A DNA stretch of 64,000 bases, taken from Streptomyces katrae. Lineage in GTDB: Bacteria; Actinomycetota; Actinomycetes; Streptomycetales; Streptomycetaceae. Below, piece by piece: positions 35,673 to 44,183 of this stretch. The stretch spans positions 3,968,001-4,032,000 of the forward strand of contig NZ_CP020042.1 in assembly GCF_002028425.1 (NCBI RefSeq), read 5' to 3'. A program made the position numbers and the translations under genes. Below the pieces are notes generated by a model. It was not told the origin of the DNA, ran no database searches, and saw only the letters and a list, made by a program, of their open reading frames with translations. Position 1 is the first letter of the stretch. The number at the start of each line of letters is the position of its first letter.

Positions 35673-37163
35673 GTGAGCACCGAGAACGAGGGCACCGCGG
35701 CCCCGACACCCCCCGCGGCCCCGTCCGCACCTCCCGTGCCGGTGGCCGCCTCCACACCCGAACCGGCCGCGCCGGCGGCACCCCAGGACGCCCCGGCTCC
35801 GGGCACCGAACACACCCAGCAGCTCCCTCCCGCCCCGGCGGCGCCCCCGGCCTACGGCCACGAGCAGGCCCCGGCCGCCCCGCCGGCGCCCCCCGCCCAC
35901 CCGGCGGCGGCCCCCGCCACGGCCCCGTACGGCGCGGAGGCCTGGCCCCCGCCGCCGCCGGCCGTTCCCTCGTACGGCGGTGGCGGCCAGGGCGGCGGCG
36001 CCTGGGGCGTGCCGCTCACCGCCGACGGCGCTCCGCAGCCCAAGCCGAAGGGCCGGGGCGGTCTGATCGCGGCGGTCCTCGTGGCGGCCCTGCTCGCGGG
36101 CGGCTTGGGCGGCGGCATCGGCTACTGGGCGGCCCAGCGCGACCACAGCGGATCCGGTTCGACCACCATCAGCGCGCCCAACATCCCGAAGGACCTCAAG
36201 CGGGACGCGGGCTCCGTCGCGGGCCTCGCCGCCGCCGCGCTGCCCAGCGTCGTCACCATCGAGGCCTCGGCCGGGGACGGCGAGGGCGGCACCGGCACCG
36301 GGTTCATCTACGACGAGCAGGGCCACATCCTCACCAACAACCACGTGGTGGCCTCCGCCGCCAACGGCGGCAAGCTCTCCGCCACCTTCTCCGACGGGAA
36401 GAAGTACGAGGCCGAGGTCGTGGGCCGGGCACAGGGCTACGACGTGGCCGTCATCAAGCTGAAGAACCCGCCGGCCAACCTCAAGCCGCTGCCGCTCGGC
36501 GACTCGGACAAGGTCGCGGTCGGCGACCCGACCATCGCGATCGGTGCCCCCTTCGGCCTGTCCAACACGGTCACCACCGGCATCATCAGCGCGAAGAACC
36601 GCCCGGTGGCCTCCGGCGACGGCTCCGGCGGCAAGAACTCCTACATGAGCGCGCTGCAGACGGACGCCTCCATCAACCCCGGCAACTCCGGCGGCCCGCT
36701 GATCGACGGCCGCGGCGCGGTCATCGGCATCAACTCCGCGATCCAGTCCGCCGGCAACGGCGGCTTCGGCGGCGGCCAGGCCGGCTCGATCGGCCTCGGC
36801 TTCGCCATCCCGATCAACCAGGCCAAGAACGTGGCCAAGTCGCTGATCGAAACGGGCAAGCCGGTCTATCCGGTGATCTCCGTCTCCGTGGACCTCCAGG
36901 CCAAGACCGACGGCGCCAAGATCTCCGAGCAGGGCGCCCCGGCCAACGAGCTGGTAGACCCGAACGGTCCGGCCGGCAAGGCGGGCCTCAAGCCCGGCGA
37001 CATCATCACGGAGTTCGGCGGGAAGCAGGTCGACAGCGGCCCGACCCTGATCAGCCTGATCTGGACGTACAAGCCGGGCGACACCGTGAAGCTGACCTAC
37101 CTGCGCGGCGGCAAGCCGACCACGGTCGACATCACGCTCGGCTCGCGCGTCGGCGACAAGTAG
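35673..37163 (+). CDS. HtrA/DegP-like membrane serine protease with PDZ domain
   Basis: 496 residues: a Pro/Ala-rich cytoplasmic N-terminus of about 130 residues, one membrane helix (GLIAAVLVAALLAGGLGGGIG), a trypsin-like protease domain, and a PDZ domain near the C-terminus (GKAGLKPGDIITEFGG). The triad is intact: histidine in TNNHVV, aspartate in YDVAVIK, serine in GNSGGPL. It likely performs envelope protein quality control outside the membrane. The GTG at 35673 has a good GAGGGAGAG site; a GTG eight codons upstream does not. A 28-bp tandem duplication begins over its last codons. Confidence 0.92.
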   Translation: MSTENEGTAAPTPPAAPSAPPVPVAASTPEPAAPAAPQDAPAPGTEHTQQLPPAPAAPPAYGHEQAPAAPPAPPAHPAAAPATAPYGAEAWPPPPPAVPSYGGGGQGGGAWGVPLTADGAPQPKPKGRGGLIAAVLVAALLAGGLGGGIGYWAAQRDHSGSGSTTISAPNIPKDLKRDAGSVAGLAAAALPSVVTIEASAGDGEGGTGTGFIYDEQGHILTNNHVVASAANGGKLSATFSDGKKYEAEVVGRAQGYDVAVIKLKNPPANLKPLPLGDSDKVAVGDPTIAIGAPFGLSNTVTTGIISAKNRPVASGDGSGGKNSYMSALQTDASINPGNSGGPLIDGRGAVIGINSAIQSAGNGGFGGGQAGSIGLGFAIPINQAKNVAKSLIETGKPVYPVISVSVDLQAKTDGAKISEQGAPANELVDPNGPAGKAGLKPGDIITEFGGKQVDSGPTLISLIWTYKPGDTVKLTYLRGGKPTTVDITLGSRVGDK

Positions 37164-37206
37164 CCGCGGAGCGCGAGCCGGCGACAGGTAGCCGCGCACC
37201 GCGAGC
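37151..37206 (+). repeat. 28-bp tandem duplication spanning the htrA stop codon
   Basis: Copies 37151-37178 and 37179-37206 are adjacent and match at 25 of 28 positions; the first contains the codons for the last residues and the TAG stop. Confidence 0.75.
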
Positions 37207-37276
37207 CGGCGCGTGAACGCCGCTCGACGGTGGCTTGACGGGAGGGGCTGTGGCCGGGAATCCGCCTACGGCCCCT

Positions 37277-37293
37277 CCCAATATCTGCTTATG
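37277..37293 (+). promoter_or_regulatory. Candidate LysR site upstream of lysR gene
   Basis: CCCAATATCTGCTTATG. Its reverse complement recurs at 38236-38252 with 16 of 17 matches. It overlaps a TATGCT -10 (37290-37295) that places transcription start at the GTG itself. Confidence 0.6.
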
Positions 37294-37301
37294 CTTCGCT
37301 G

Positions 37302-38207
37302 GTGTTCGATTCACGGCACATACGGACATTCCATGAAGTGGTCGCCGCGGGGTCGTACTCGGCCGCCGCTCGGGTCCTGGGCTACACCCAGCCCGCGATC
37401 ACCCAGCAGATGAAGGCGCTCGAACGAGCCGTCGGGACACCCCTGTTCACCCGGGTGGGCCGGAGGATGAAGCTCACCGAGGCCGGGGAGTCGCTGGCCC
37501 GGCACGCCGAGTCCATCCTCGGCAGCCTCTCGGCCGCCGAGGCCCAGCTGAAGGCGTACACGAGGCTGCGCACCGGGCGCGTACGGGTCTGCGGGTTCCC
37601 CAGCGCCAACGTCACCCTGGTCCCCGAGGCCCTCAGCGGCCTCGCCAAGGACCATCCCGGAGTCCAGGTCGAGCTTCTGGAAGGGGAGCCCCCGGAATCC
37701 CTGCGCAGGCTCCAGCGCGGCGAGTGCGACATCACCCTGGCCTTCACCTATCCCGGGCTGCACGAGGAGATCCCCGAGGAGGTCGCCGAGGTCAGGCTGC
37801 TGGAGGACCAGCTGACGGTGCTGCTGCCGACCGGGCACCCGCTCGCCCGGCGCCGGGCGGTGCACCTGGCCGACCTCGCCGAGGAGCAGTGGATCGCCGG
37901 CTGCCCGCGCTGCCGGGCGAACCTGCTGCACGAGTGCGCCGAGCTGGGCTTCGTGCCCGACATCAGGTTCGCCACGGACGACAACCTCGTGGTCCAGAGC
38001 CTGGTCGCGCAGGGGCTGGGCGTGGCGATGATGCCGGCGCTGGTCCTGCCCTCGCTGTCACTGAGCCGGGTCTGCGGCCGGGTGCTGGAGCCCGCTGCCC
38101 GCCGCCACATCGCCGCGTACGTCTACCGCGACCACCTGCGGATCCCGGCGACCGCCGTGGTCCTCGACGAGCTCAAGCGGGTCGCCTCGAACCGCGTCGG
38201 CTGCTGA
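37302..38207 (+). CDS. LysR-family transcriptional regulator
   Basis: 301 residues: N-terminal winged helix-turn-helix (residues 3-60, with SAAARVLGYTQPAITQQMKALE) and a LysR substrate-binding domain (about 88-295). The start is GTG; TATGCT seven bases upstream of it suggests a leaderless mRNA, so no ribosome site is expected. It lies immediately before, and on the same strand as, cysteine dioxygenase and the YeiH-like exporter, and nearly identical inverted 17-bp elements sit at its own promoter and at theirs. It is therefore the likely regulator of both, responding perhaps to cysteine or sulfite (inference). Confidence 0.9.
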   Translation: MFDSRHIRTFHEVVAAGSYSAAARVLGYTQPAITQQMKALERAVGTPLFTRVGRRMKLTEAGESLARHAESILGSLSAAEAQLKAYTRLRTGRVRVCGFPSANVTLVPEALSGLAKDHPGVQVELLEGEPPESLRRLQRGECDITLAFTYPGLHEEIPEEVAEVRLLEDQLTVLLPTGHPLARRRAVHLADLAEEQWIAGCPRCRANLLHECAELGFVPDIRFATDDNLVVQSLVAQGLGVAMMPALVLPSLSLSRVCGRVLEPAARRHIAAYVYRDHLRIPATAVVLDELKRVASNRVGC

Positions 38208-38235
38208 CCCCAGCGAGGTGTCCGCAGCCCCGATC

Positions 38236-38252
38236 CATAAGCAGAGATTGGG
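38236..38252 (+). promoter_or_regulatory. Candidate LysR site upstream of cysteine dioxygenase
   Basis: CATAAGCAGAGATTGGG, the inverted copy of the element at 37277-37293, about 73 bases before the ATG at 38309 and just upstream of a CATAAC -10-like hexamer at 38262. Confidence 0.6.
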
Positions 38253-38308
38253 ATTTCAGGTCATAACTGTCGTTGGACGTGATGAATCGGCCGTCGGACG
38301 CTGCTTGT

Positions 38309-38857
38309 ATGACCACCACCACGCCGGCCCGTACGACCACGAGGATGGCCGCCCTCGTCAGTGAGATCCGCACGGTCGTCGACCGGGGGCTGGCCCCGGA
38401 CCTGACCGCCTACCTCGTCGGCGAGCGCCTCGCCCCGCATCTCGGCGCGTCCGATCTCCTGACCGCGGAACAGCAGGAGGGCGACCCGCAGCACTACCGC
38501 CAGCACATCCTGCACGCCGAGGCGGACGGCAGCTTCTCGGTGGTCGCACTGGTCTGGATGCCGGGGCAGGAGACCTGTATCCACGACCACGTGTCGTGGT
38601 GCGTGGCCGGGGTGCACCAGGGCGAGGAGAGCGAGCGCCGCTACCGGCTCGCGCCCGGCGCGGACGCGGCCCGTCTGGTGGCCACCGAGGACGTGGTCAA
38701 CGCCCAGGGCGAGGTCTGCGGCTTCGCCCCGCCCGGGGACATCCACCGGGTGCGCAACTCCTGTACCGGCAAGGCGATATCGATCCACGTCTACGGGGCC
38801 GACGTCTCCCGCCTGGGCAGCAGCATCCGCCGCGTCTACACGCTCCCCGTCGACTGA
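38309..38857 (+). CDS. cdo: Cysteine dioxygenase
   Basis: 182 residues, cupin fold. The three-histidine iron site is visible: TCIHDHVSW gives the first two and GDIHRVRN the third. It oxidises cysteine to cysteine sulfinate, which decomposes through transamination to pyruvate and sulfite. The ATG at 38309 is preferred by length, but an ATG at 38282 in frame is possible, and no strong ribosome site discriminates. Its stop overlaps the start of the exporter gene (TGATG), so both are translated together. Together with the LysR gene it forms a sulfur-overflow module. Confidence 0.9.
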   Translation: MTTTTPARTTTRMAALVSEIRTVVDRGLAPDLTAYLVGERLAPHLGASDLLTAEQQEGDPQHYRQHILHAEADGSFSVVALVWMPGQETCIHDHVSWCVAGVHQGEESERRYRLAPGADAARLVATEDVVNAQGEVCGFAPPGDIHRVRNSCTGKAISIHVYGADVSRLGSSIRRVYTLPVD

Positions 38858-39903
38858 TGGCCCTCCTCCACCGCCCCCACAGCGAGGCGGTCCCCGTTGT
38901 TTCACGTGAAACACCAACCCCCTGGCCGGGCTTGGGCCTGGCCGCCGCCGGCGCGCTGGTGGCCTGGTGCGTGCACCGGCTGGTCCCCGGCATACCGATG
39001 CTGACCGCCTCGGTGGTGCTGGGCATCGCGGTGGCCCACGTCCCCGGCGTACGGACCGTCGTACGCGGACCGGCCCGCCCGGGTCTGTCCCTGGCCGGGC
39101 GGCGGCTGATGCGGATCGGCATCGTCCTGCTGGGCCTGGGGCTCGGCCTGGACCAGGTGCTCCGGCTGGGCTGGGCGACGGTGGCCATGGTGACCGCGGT
39201 GGTCGCGGCCACCTTCTTCGGCACCATCTGGCTGGGCCGCCGTCTCGGGCTCCCGGGGGACCAGCCCCTGCTGATCGCCACGGGGTACTCCATCTGCGGG
39301 GCCTCGGCCATCGGCGCCGTGAGCGAGGTGTCCGGAAGCGACGAGGAGGACGTGGCCTCCTCGGTGGCACTGGTCACTCTCTGCGGAACCCTCGCCATCG
39401 CCGTACTCCCCTTGCTCCAGGGTCCCTTGGGGCTCTCCGACCTGTCCTTCGGCCGTTGGGTGGGCGCCAGCGTCCACGACGTCGGCCAGGTGGTGGCGAC
39501 GGCTCAGACCGCCGGTCCCGGCGCGCTCGGCGAGGCCGTTCTGGTCAAGCTGATGCGGGTGGCCCTGCTGGCCCCGCTGGTGGCGGCCGTGGCCTTCTCC
39601 ATGCGGGCGCGGCGTCGCGGCGTGCGCACCTCCTCCGGGAAGCGTCCGGCGCCGGTGCCCCTGTTCGTCCTCGGGTTCCTGGCGGCGGCCGGGCTGCGTG
39701 CGACGGGCCTGCTGCCCCACACGGCCCTGGACTGGGCGCACACGGCCCAGGAGGCCCTCCTGGCCGCGGCCCTGTTCGGTCTGGGCAGCGCCGTCCACCT
39801 GCCGACCCTGGCCCGCACCGGCGGGCGTGCCGCTCTGCTGGGCCTCGGGGCCTGGGTGGTCGTGGCGGGCGTCTCCTACGCCGGGGTGCTGGTGACCACA
39901 TGA
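38857..39903 (+). CDS. YeiH-family putative sulfite/sulfate exporter
   Basis: 348 residues, about ten membrane helices. It matches the UPF0324/YeiH family, including TGYSICGASAIGAVS with the conserved CGASAI segment, and the VHDVGQVVATA motif with its histidine. In other bacteria the family is linked to LysR regulators and to export of sulfate-like anions; the transported ion is not proven here. It is coupled to cysteine dioxygenase by a one-base overlap, which fits disposal of sulfite made from cysteine. A parS site encodes VSRET near the N-terminus (residues 15-19). Confidence 0.88.
   Translation: MALLHRPHSEAVPVVSRETPTPWPGLGLAAAGALVAWCVHRLVPGIPMLTASVVLGIAVAHVPGVRTVVRGPARPGLSLAGRRLMRIGIVLLGLGLGLDQVLRLGWATVAMVTAVVAATFFGTIWLGRRLGLPGDQPLLIATGYSICGASAIGAVSEVSGSDEEDVASSVALVTLCGTLAIAVLPLLQGPLGLSDLSFGRWVGASVHDVGQVVATAQTAGPGALGEAVLVKLMRVALLAPLVAAVAFSMRARRRGVRTSSGKRPAPVPLFVLGFLAAAGLRATGLLPHTALDWAHTAQEALLAAALFGLGSAVHLPTLARTGGRAALLGLGAWVVVAGVSYAGVLVTT
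38899..38912. other. parS inside the YeiH-like exporter gene
   Basis: Exact GTTTCACGTGAAAC read as VSRET. Confidence 0.9.
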
Positions 39904-40106
39904 CGCCCCGACCCGGGGGGAGTTGGCCATTTCCTGGCCGGAACCGACCGAACGTCCGGACCGCCCCCTGACTTCTCGGGTTCCCCGTGCGAACCTGCCC
40001 GCGCAGACCGAACGGCCGAACACTCGAACAGCCGATCCGCACCGACAGCTCTTCACCCCACCCTGCCCGGATCCGTCCGGTCCGGGCACGGCAGAAGGAG
40101 TCCTGC

Positions 40107-41045
40107 GTGAATCGTCATCGCACGGCGCTGTCCGTCCTCCTCGCCGCCGGCGCCCTGCTCACCGGCGCCCTGACGGCGGCCTCCCCCTCGGCGGCCGCGG
40201 AGTCGCCCTCCTCGTTCCGGCCCCGGCAGAGCCCCGGCTTCTGGACGGCCGAGCGGATGCGCCAGGCCACCCCGCTCGACGTGACGGCCATCCCGGGCGG
40301 GACGCGCACGCTCCCCGCGCCGGCGGCCCCGCCGACCCGGGTGGCCCCGACCTCCCCCACGGCGTTCCCGCAGGCCGGCGGGGCCTGGACGGGCGGCGGG
40401 GCGGTCGTGAAGACCTCGGGCCGGGTGTTCTTCACCTTCCAGGGCCGCACGGCCTCCTGCTCGGGCGACTCCATCACCAGCCAGAACGGCAGCACGGTCA
40501 TCACGGCCGGGCACTGCGTGAAGTACCAGGGAGCCTGGCACACCAACTGGATCTTCGTCCCGGGCTACGACAACGGCAACGCCCCGTACGGCCAGTGGGC
40601 GGCCACCAAGACCCTGGCCACCGACCAGTGGGCGGCGAGCGAGGACATGAACATGGACGTCGGCCTCGCCGTCGTCGCCCCGCAGAACGGACGTACGCTC
40701 AGCCAGGTCGTCGGGGCGCAGGGCATCCAGTTCAACGGCGGCTACAACAAGAAGATGTACTCCTTCGGCTTCCCGGCGGCCGCGCCGTACGACGGCACCA
40801 AGCTCGTCTACTGCAGCGCCAACACGGGCAAGGACTTCCTGCTCACCAAGGACCACAGCATGTCCTGCAACATGACCGGCGGCTCCAGCGGAGGTCCCTG
40901 GTTCCAGGACTTCAACGAGTCGACGGGCCTGGGCACGCAGGTGTCGGTGAACAGCTTCGGCTACAACTTCCTGCCGAACACGATGTTCGGCCCGTACTTC
41001 GGCCCGGAGGCCAAGGCGGCCTACGACAAGGCGCAGACCTCCTGA
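40107..41045 (+). CDS. Secreted trypsin-like serine protease
   Basis: 312 residues. The GTG start has AAGGAG six bases upstream. A Sec signal peptide (ALSVLLAAGALLTGALTAASPSAAA) is followed by a propeptide-like region and a chymotrypsin-fold domain with histidine in TAGHCVK, aspartate in MDVGLAV and serine in GGSSGGPW. Two cysteines (SCSGD and GHC) near the histidine form the usual disulfide, and YCS/SCN a second. It resembles Streptomyces trypsin-like/peptidase S1 exoproteins. Monocistronic, ending 76 bases before tRNA-Ser. Confidence 0.9.
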   Translation: MNRHRTALSVLLAAGALLTGALTAASPSAAAESPSSFRPRQSPGFWTAERMRQATPLDVTAIPGGTRTLPAPAAPPTRVAPTSPTAFPQAGGAWTGGGAVVKTSGRVFFTFQGRTASCSGDSITSQNGSTVITAGHCVKYQGAWHTNWIFVPGYDNGNAPYGQWAATKTLATDQWAASEDMNMDVGLAVVAPQNGRTLSQVVGAQGIQFNGGYNKKMYSFGFPAAAPYDGTKLVYCSANTGKDFLLTKDHSMSCNMTGGSSGGPWFQDFNESTGLGTQVSVNSFGYNFLPNTMFGPYFGPEAKAAYDKAQTS

Positions 41046-41121
41046 CACCCGGACACCCAGACCCCGCCACGGACGACTCCCACCCCACCCGCCCCCACAT
41101 CCCGGTACTCTGTACCGGCCA

Positions 41122-41206
41122 GGTGGGTTGCCCGAGCGGCCTAAGGGAACGGTCTTGAAAACCGTCGTGGCGCGAGTCACCGTGGGTTCAAATCCCACAC
41201 CCACCG
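41122..41206 (+). tRNA. tRNA-Ser (anticodon UGA)
   Basis: 85 nt with a long variable arm. Acceptor GGTGGGT pairs with ACCCACC, the anticodon stem ACGGT/ACCGT encloses loop CTTGAAA (anticodon TGA), and GGTTCAAAT is the T loop. CCA is not encoded. Confidence 0.95.
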
Positions 41207-41233
41207 CACCAGGTCGGCGCAGGCGCCGACGGG

Positions 41234-41264
41234 AAGGGGCGCCCCTCGTCGAGGGGCGCCCCTT
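41234..41264 (+). terminator. Terminator after tRNA-Ser(UGA)
   Basis: AAGGGGCGCCCCTCG (41234-41248) and its exact reverse complement (41250-41264) form a near-perfect 31-base hairpin 28 bases after the tRNA. Confidence 0.8.
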
Positions 41265-41421
41265 CTGCGTCTCCTCCGGGCTCCCGTGCGGGGTCTTGGT
41301 TCTTCCGGGTGGTGTTCGTCGGAAGATCGGCGTGCGGGGTGGGTGGCGTGCGGTTGCGGTCGCATCATGACGAATGTATGCAGATCCGCCCATCGGGACA
41401 TCGGGAATCGAGGCGTTCGTC

Positions 41422-41748
41422 ATGACCCACCGCAGCAGCACCACGTCGATCTGGACCTCCTTCCTGTCCGTGCTCAGGGCGCTCCTGGGTGCTCTCGGCC
41501 TGGTGGGCAAGGCGGCCCCGGCGGGTGCCGAGCCGGCCGCGGTGGCCACTCCTTCGGCTCCCGTCGCGCGGCAGACCGTTCCGGTTGCGCGGCGGACGTG
41601 GCGGGCGATGATGCGCGGCGGCTCGCGCCCTCCGACGATCAAGCAGCGGATCCGGGCCGAGGCCCACGGCAAGAGCCCGTCGGTGCGCCGCTCCGCGACC
41701 GCCGCCGCCCTCGCCCCTGACCGGGATGCGGTCGCGCTCGCCGCGTAG
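41422..41748 (+). CDS. Small hypothetical protein
   Basis: 108 residues. An N-terminal hydrophobic stretch (FLSVLRALLGALGLVG) is followed by an Ala/Val/Arg-rich basic segment. Basic composition with one hydrophobic helix suggests a small membrane-associated protein, family not recognised. The ATG at 41422 is preferred over an in-frame start 48 bases upstream because the hydrophobic segment follows closely; both remain possible. No clear ribosome site. Confidence 0.5.
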   Translation: MTHRSSTTSIWTSFLSVLRALLGALGLVGKAAPAGAEPAAVATPSAPVARQTVPVARRTWRAMMRGGSRPPTIKQRIRAEAHGKSPSVRRSATAAALAPDRDAVALAA

Positions 41749-41873
41749 CGGGGGCTTGCTCCGGCGGATTCCGGGGGCGCGCGGGGGGCGTGAAGCTTGG
41801 TACGGCAGGGCCGCAGGGCCGGGAGACGGTGGGGTTCCCGGACGGTGCGGCCCTTTTCGGCATGTCCGGGTCG

Positions 41874-41988
41874 AGTCAGTTTGACGGAACGATTCTCCTG
41901 CCCCTTCCGCGCGGCGGGCGACGTCCGGCCATCGCCGGGCCTCCCGACCTTGACATCCCCGGTGAATCTGACGGACAGTCAGTTTCAC
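41874..41988 (+). promoter_or_regulatory. Candidate operators of the igr-like operon
   Basis: Direct repeat AGTCAGTTT(G/C)AC at 41874-41885 and 41977-41988 (11 of 12 identical), the second overlapping the inverted repeat CTGACGGACAGTCAG at 41968-41982, ending 38 bases before the first start codon. Confidence 0.5.
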
Positions 41989-42020
41989 TCGGTCCGATGT
42001 GAAGCCAGGAGGCCAGCGCC

Positions 42021-43175
42021 GTGCACCTCGCTCCGTCCGAAGGGCAGTCACGGCTACGCGCCGAACTGCGCGAGTACTTCAGGGACCTGCTGCCCGACGG
42101 GGTCCCCGACGACCCGGCGGCGCAGCGCATTCTGCTGCGCCGCATCGGCGCCGACGGGCTGCTCGGGGTGGGCTGGCCCGTCGAGTACGGAGGCCAGGGT
42201 CGCGGCCCGGAAGAGCAGTTCGTGCTCTTCGACGAGGCCTACCGGGCCGGGGCCCCCGTCTCCATGGTCACCCTCAACACCGTCGGCCCCACCCTGATGA
42301 AATACGGCACCCCGGAGCAGAAGGACTACTTCCTGCCCCGCATCCTGCGGGGTGAGACCGTCTTCGCCATCGGCTACTCGGAGCCCGAGGCCGGCACCGA
42401 TCTCGCCGCGCTGCGCACCCGTGCCGTCCGCGACGAGAACGGCGACTGGGTGATCGACGGACAGAAGATCTTCACCTCCAACGCCCAGAAGGCCGACTGG
42501 ATCTGGCTCGCCTGCCGCACCGACCCGCAGGCCCCCAAGCACAAGGGCATCTCCATCATCCTGGTGCCCACCGACAGCCCCGGCTTCTCCTGGACCCCGA
42601 TCGACACCGTCGGAGGCCTCACCACCACGGCGACGTACTACGACGGCATCCGGGTCCCCGCCGGCCACCTCGTCGGCCCCGAGAACGGCGGCTGGGGCCT
42701 GATCACCAACCAGCTCAACCACGAACGCGTCGCCCTCGCCGCCATCGGCATGCAGGCCGAGGACTTCTACGAGGCCGCCCGCGCCCACGCCCGCACCCCC
42801 GACCCAGCCACCGGCGAACGCCCCGCCGACCGGCCCTGGGTCCGGGCGAGGCTCGCCGAGGCCCACGCCCGGCTGGCCGCCGTGCGGCTCCTCAACTGGC
42901 GGCTCGTCCAGGACGTGGGCGCGGGGACCCTGGCCCCCGGCGACGCCAGCGGAGTGAAGTTCCTCGGCACCGAGTCCGCCGTCGAGGTGTACCGGATCTG
43001 CCAGGAGGTGGTCGGGGAGGAGGCCCTCGTCAGGGGGCCGGAGGCCTTCCTCGGCGGCGAACTGGAACGGATGAACCGCGCGGCCCAGATCAACACCTTC
43101 GGCGGCGGGGTCAGCGAGGTCCAGCGCGAGATCGTCGCCTTGATGCGGCTCGGCATGAAGGGGAGGAAGCGATGA
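42021..43175 (+). CDS. Acyl-CoA dehydrogenase, FadE29/ChsE2-like
   Basis: 384 residues, complete acyl-CoA dehydrogenase fold: FAD-binding GYSEPEAGTDLA and DGQKIFTSNAQKADW, and the C-terminal GGGVSEVQREIVA that contacts the flavin. The GTG start has AGGAGG eight bases upstream. First gene of a five-gene operon with overlapping stops and starts. By length and context it corresponds to FadE29 (ChsE2), the FAD-bearing partner of the alpha2beta2 dehydrogenase that desaturates the three-carbon sterol side-chain CoA thioester in mycobacteria. Assignment to sterols is inference from operon content. Confidence 0.87.
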   Translation: MHLAPSEGQSRLRAELREYFRDLLPDGVPDDPAAQRILLRRIGADGLLGVGWPVEYGGQGRGPEEQFVLFDEAYRAGAPVSMVTLNTVGPTLMKYGTPEQKDYFLPRILRGETVFAIGYSEPEAGTDLAALRTRAVRDENGDWVIDGQKIFTSNAQKADWIWLACRTDPQAPKHKGISIILVPTDSPGFSWTPIDTVGGLTTTATYYDGIRVPAGHLVGPENGGWGLITNQLNHERVALAAIGMQAEDFYEAARAHARTPDPATGERPADRPWVRARLAEAHARLAAVRLLNWRLVQDVGAGTLAPGDASGVKFLGTESAVEVYRICQEVVGEEALVRGPEAFLGGELERMNRAAQINTFGGGVSEVQREIVALMRLGMKGRKR

Positions 43176-44182
43176 CCGCCGACCGGACGACCACCGGGAA
43201 GACGACCGCCGCCGACCGGACGACCGCCGCCGGGATGACGGCCGGCGCCGGGGCGACCGCCGCCGCCGCGGAAGCGGAGCTGCTCCGGCGGCTCAAGGCC
43301 TTCGAGGGCAGGGCCGCCGCCACTGCGGGCCGCGCCAAGGACCCGGTCAACGAGCCCATGATCCGCCACTGGTGCGAGGCCATGGGCGACACCAACCCCG
43401 CGTACACCGGGCCCGAGGCCATCGCCCCGCCGACCATGCTCCAGGCCTGGACGATGGGCGGCCTCTCCGGCCACACCGGCCGCGCCACCGCCCACGACGA
43501 ACTCTTCGCCCTCCTCGACGCCGCGGGCTGCACCTCGGTGGTCGCCACCGACTGCGAACAGGAGTACCTGCGCCCGCTCCGCCCCGGCGACACCATCACC
43601 TTCGACGCCGTGATCGAGTCCGTTTCCCCGCGCAAGACGACCAAGCTGGGCACCGGCCACTTCGTCACGACCCGGATGGACGTCCACGCGGGCGGCGAGC
43701 TCGCCGGGACGCACCGTTTCCGCATCCTCAAGTACGCCCCGGCCGCCAAGCGGCCCCCCGTGAAGCCCGAGGCGGAGGCGAAGCCACAGCGGCCCCGCCC
43801 CGTGGTCAACCGCGACAACCAGGGCTTCTGGGACGGGGTCCTGGAACACAAGCTGCTGATCCAGCGCTGCACCGCCTGCGCGACCCTGCGCTTCCCCTGG
43901 CTGCCCGGCTGCAACGCCTGCTCCTCCCCCGACTGGGACACCGTCGAGGCGAGCGGCGCCGGCACCGTCTTCTCGTACGTCGTCATGCACCACCCGCCCT
44001 TCCCGGCCTTCGACCCTCCCTACGCGGTCGCCCTGGTCGAGCTGGCCGAAGGGGTACGCGTGATCAGCAACATCACCGGAGTCCCCTACGACAAGGTCCG
44101 CATCGGCCTCCCCGTCCACCTGGAGTTCCTCCGCGTCGACGACACCCTCGAACTCCCCGTCTTCCGAGCGGAGGCGGGCTGA
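43172..44182 (+). CDS. MaoC-like dehydratase fused to DUF35 OB-fold domain (ChsH2-like)
   Basis: 336 residues. An Ala/Thr-rich 30-residue start precedes a hot-dog dehydratase domain (about residues 35-195, with MIRHWCEAMGDTNP and the APPTMLQ turn). A DUF35 domain follows, with rubredoxin-like zinc ribbon CTAC...CNAC and an OB fold. This two-part layout is that of mycobacterial ChsH2, whose N-terminal half pairs with ChsH1 to hydrate the unsaturated sterol CoA and whose DUF35 half binds the aldolase Ltp2. Both partners are encoded two and three genes downstream. Start overlaps previous stop (ATGA). Confidence 0.87.
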   Translation: MTADRTTTGKTTAADRTTAAGMTAGAGATAAAAEAELLRRLKAFEGRAAATAGRAKDPVNEPMIRHWCEAMGDTNPAYTGPEAIAPPTMLQAWTMGGLSGHTGRATAHDELFALLDAAGCTSVVATDCEQEYLRPLRPGDTITFDAVIESVSPRKTTKLGTGHFVTTRMDVHAGGELAGTHRFRILKYAPAAKRPPVKPEAEAKPQRPRPVVNRDNQGFWDGVLEHKLLIQRCTACATLRFPWLPGCNACSSPDWDTVEASGAGTVFSYVVMHHPPFPAFDPPYAVALVELAEGVRVISNITGVPYDKVRIGLPVHLEFLRVDDTLELPVFRAEAG

Positions 44183-44183
44183 C

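Noticed and set aside
35526..37199. 557-residue frame opposite the HtrA-like protease
   Set aside because: Antisense shadow with low-complexity Gly/Arg/Asp translation; the plus strand has a full protease triad and PDZ domain.
41128..41370. 80-residue frame across tRNA-Ser(UGA)
   Set aside because: It begins inside the tRNA and ends past its terminator.
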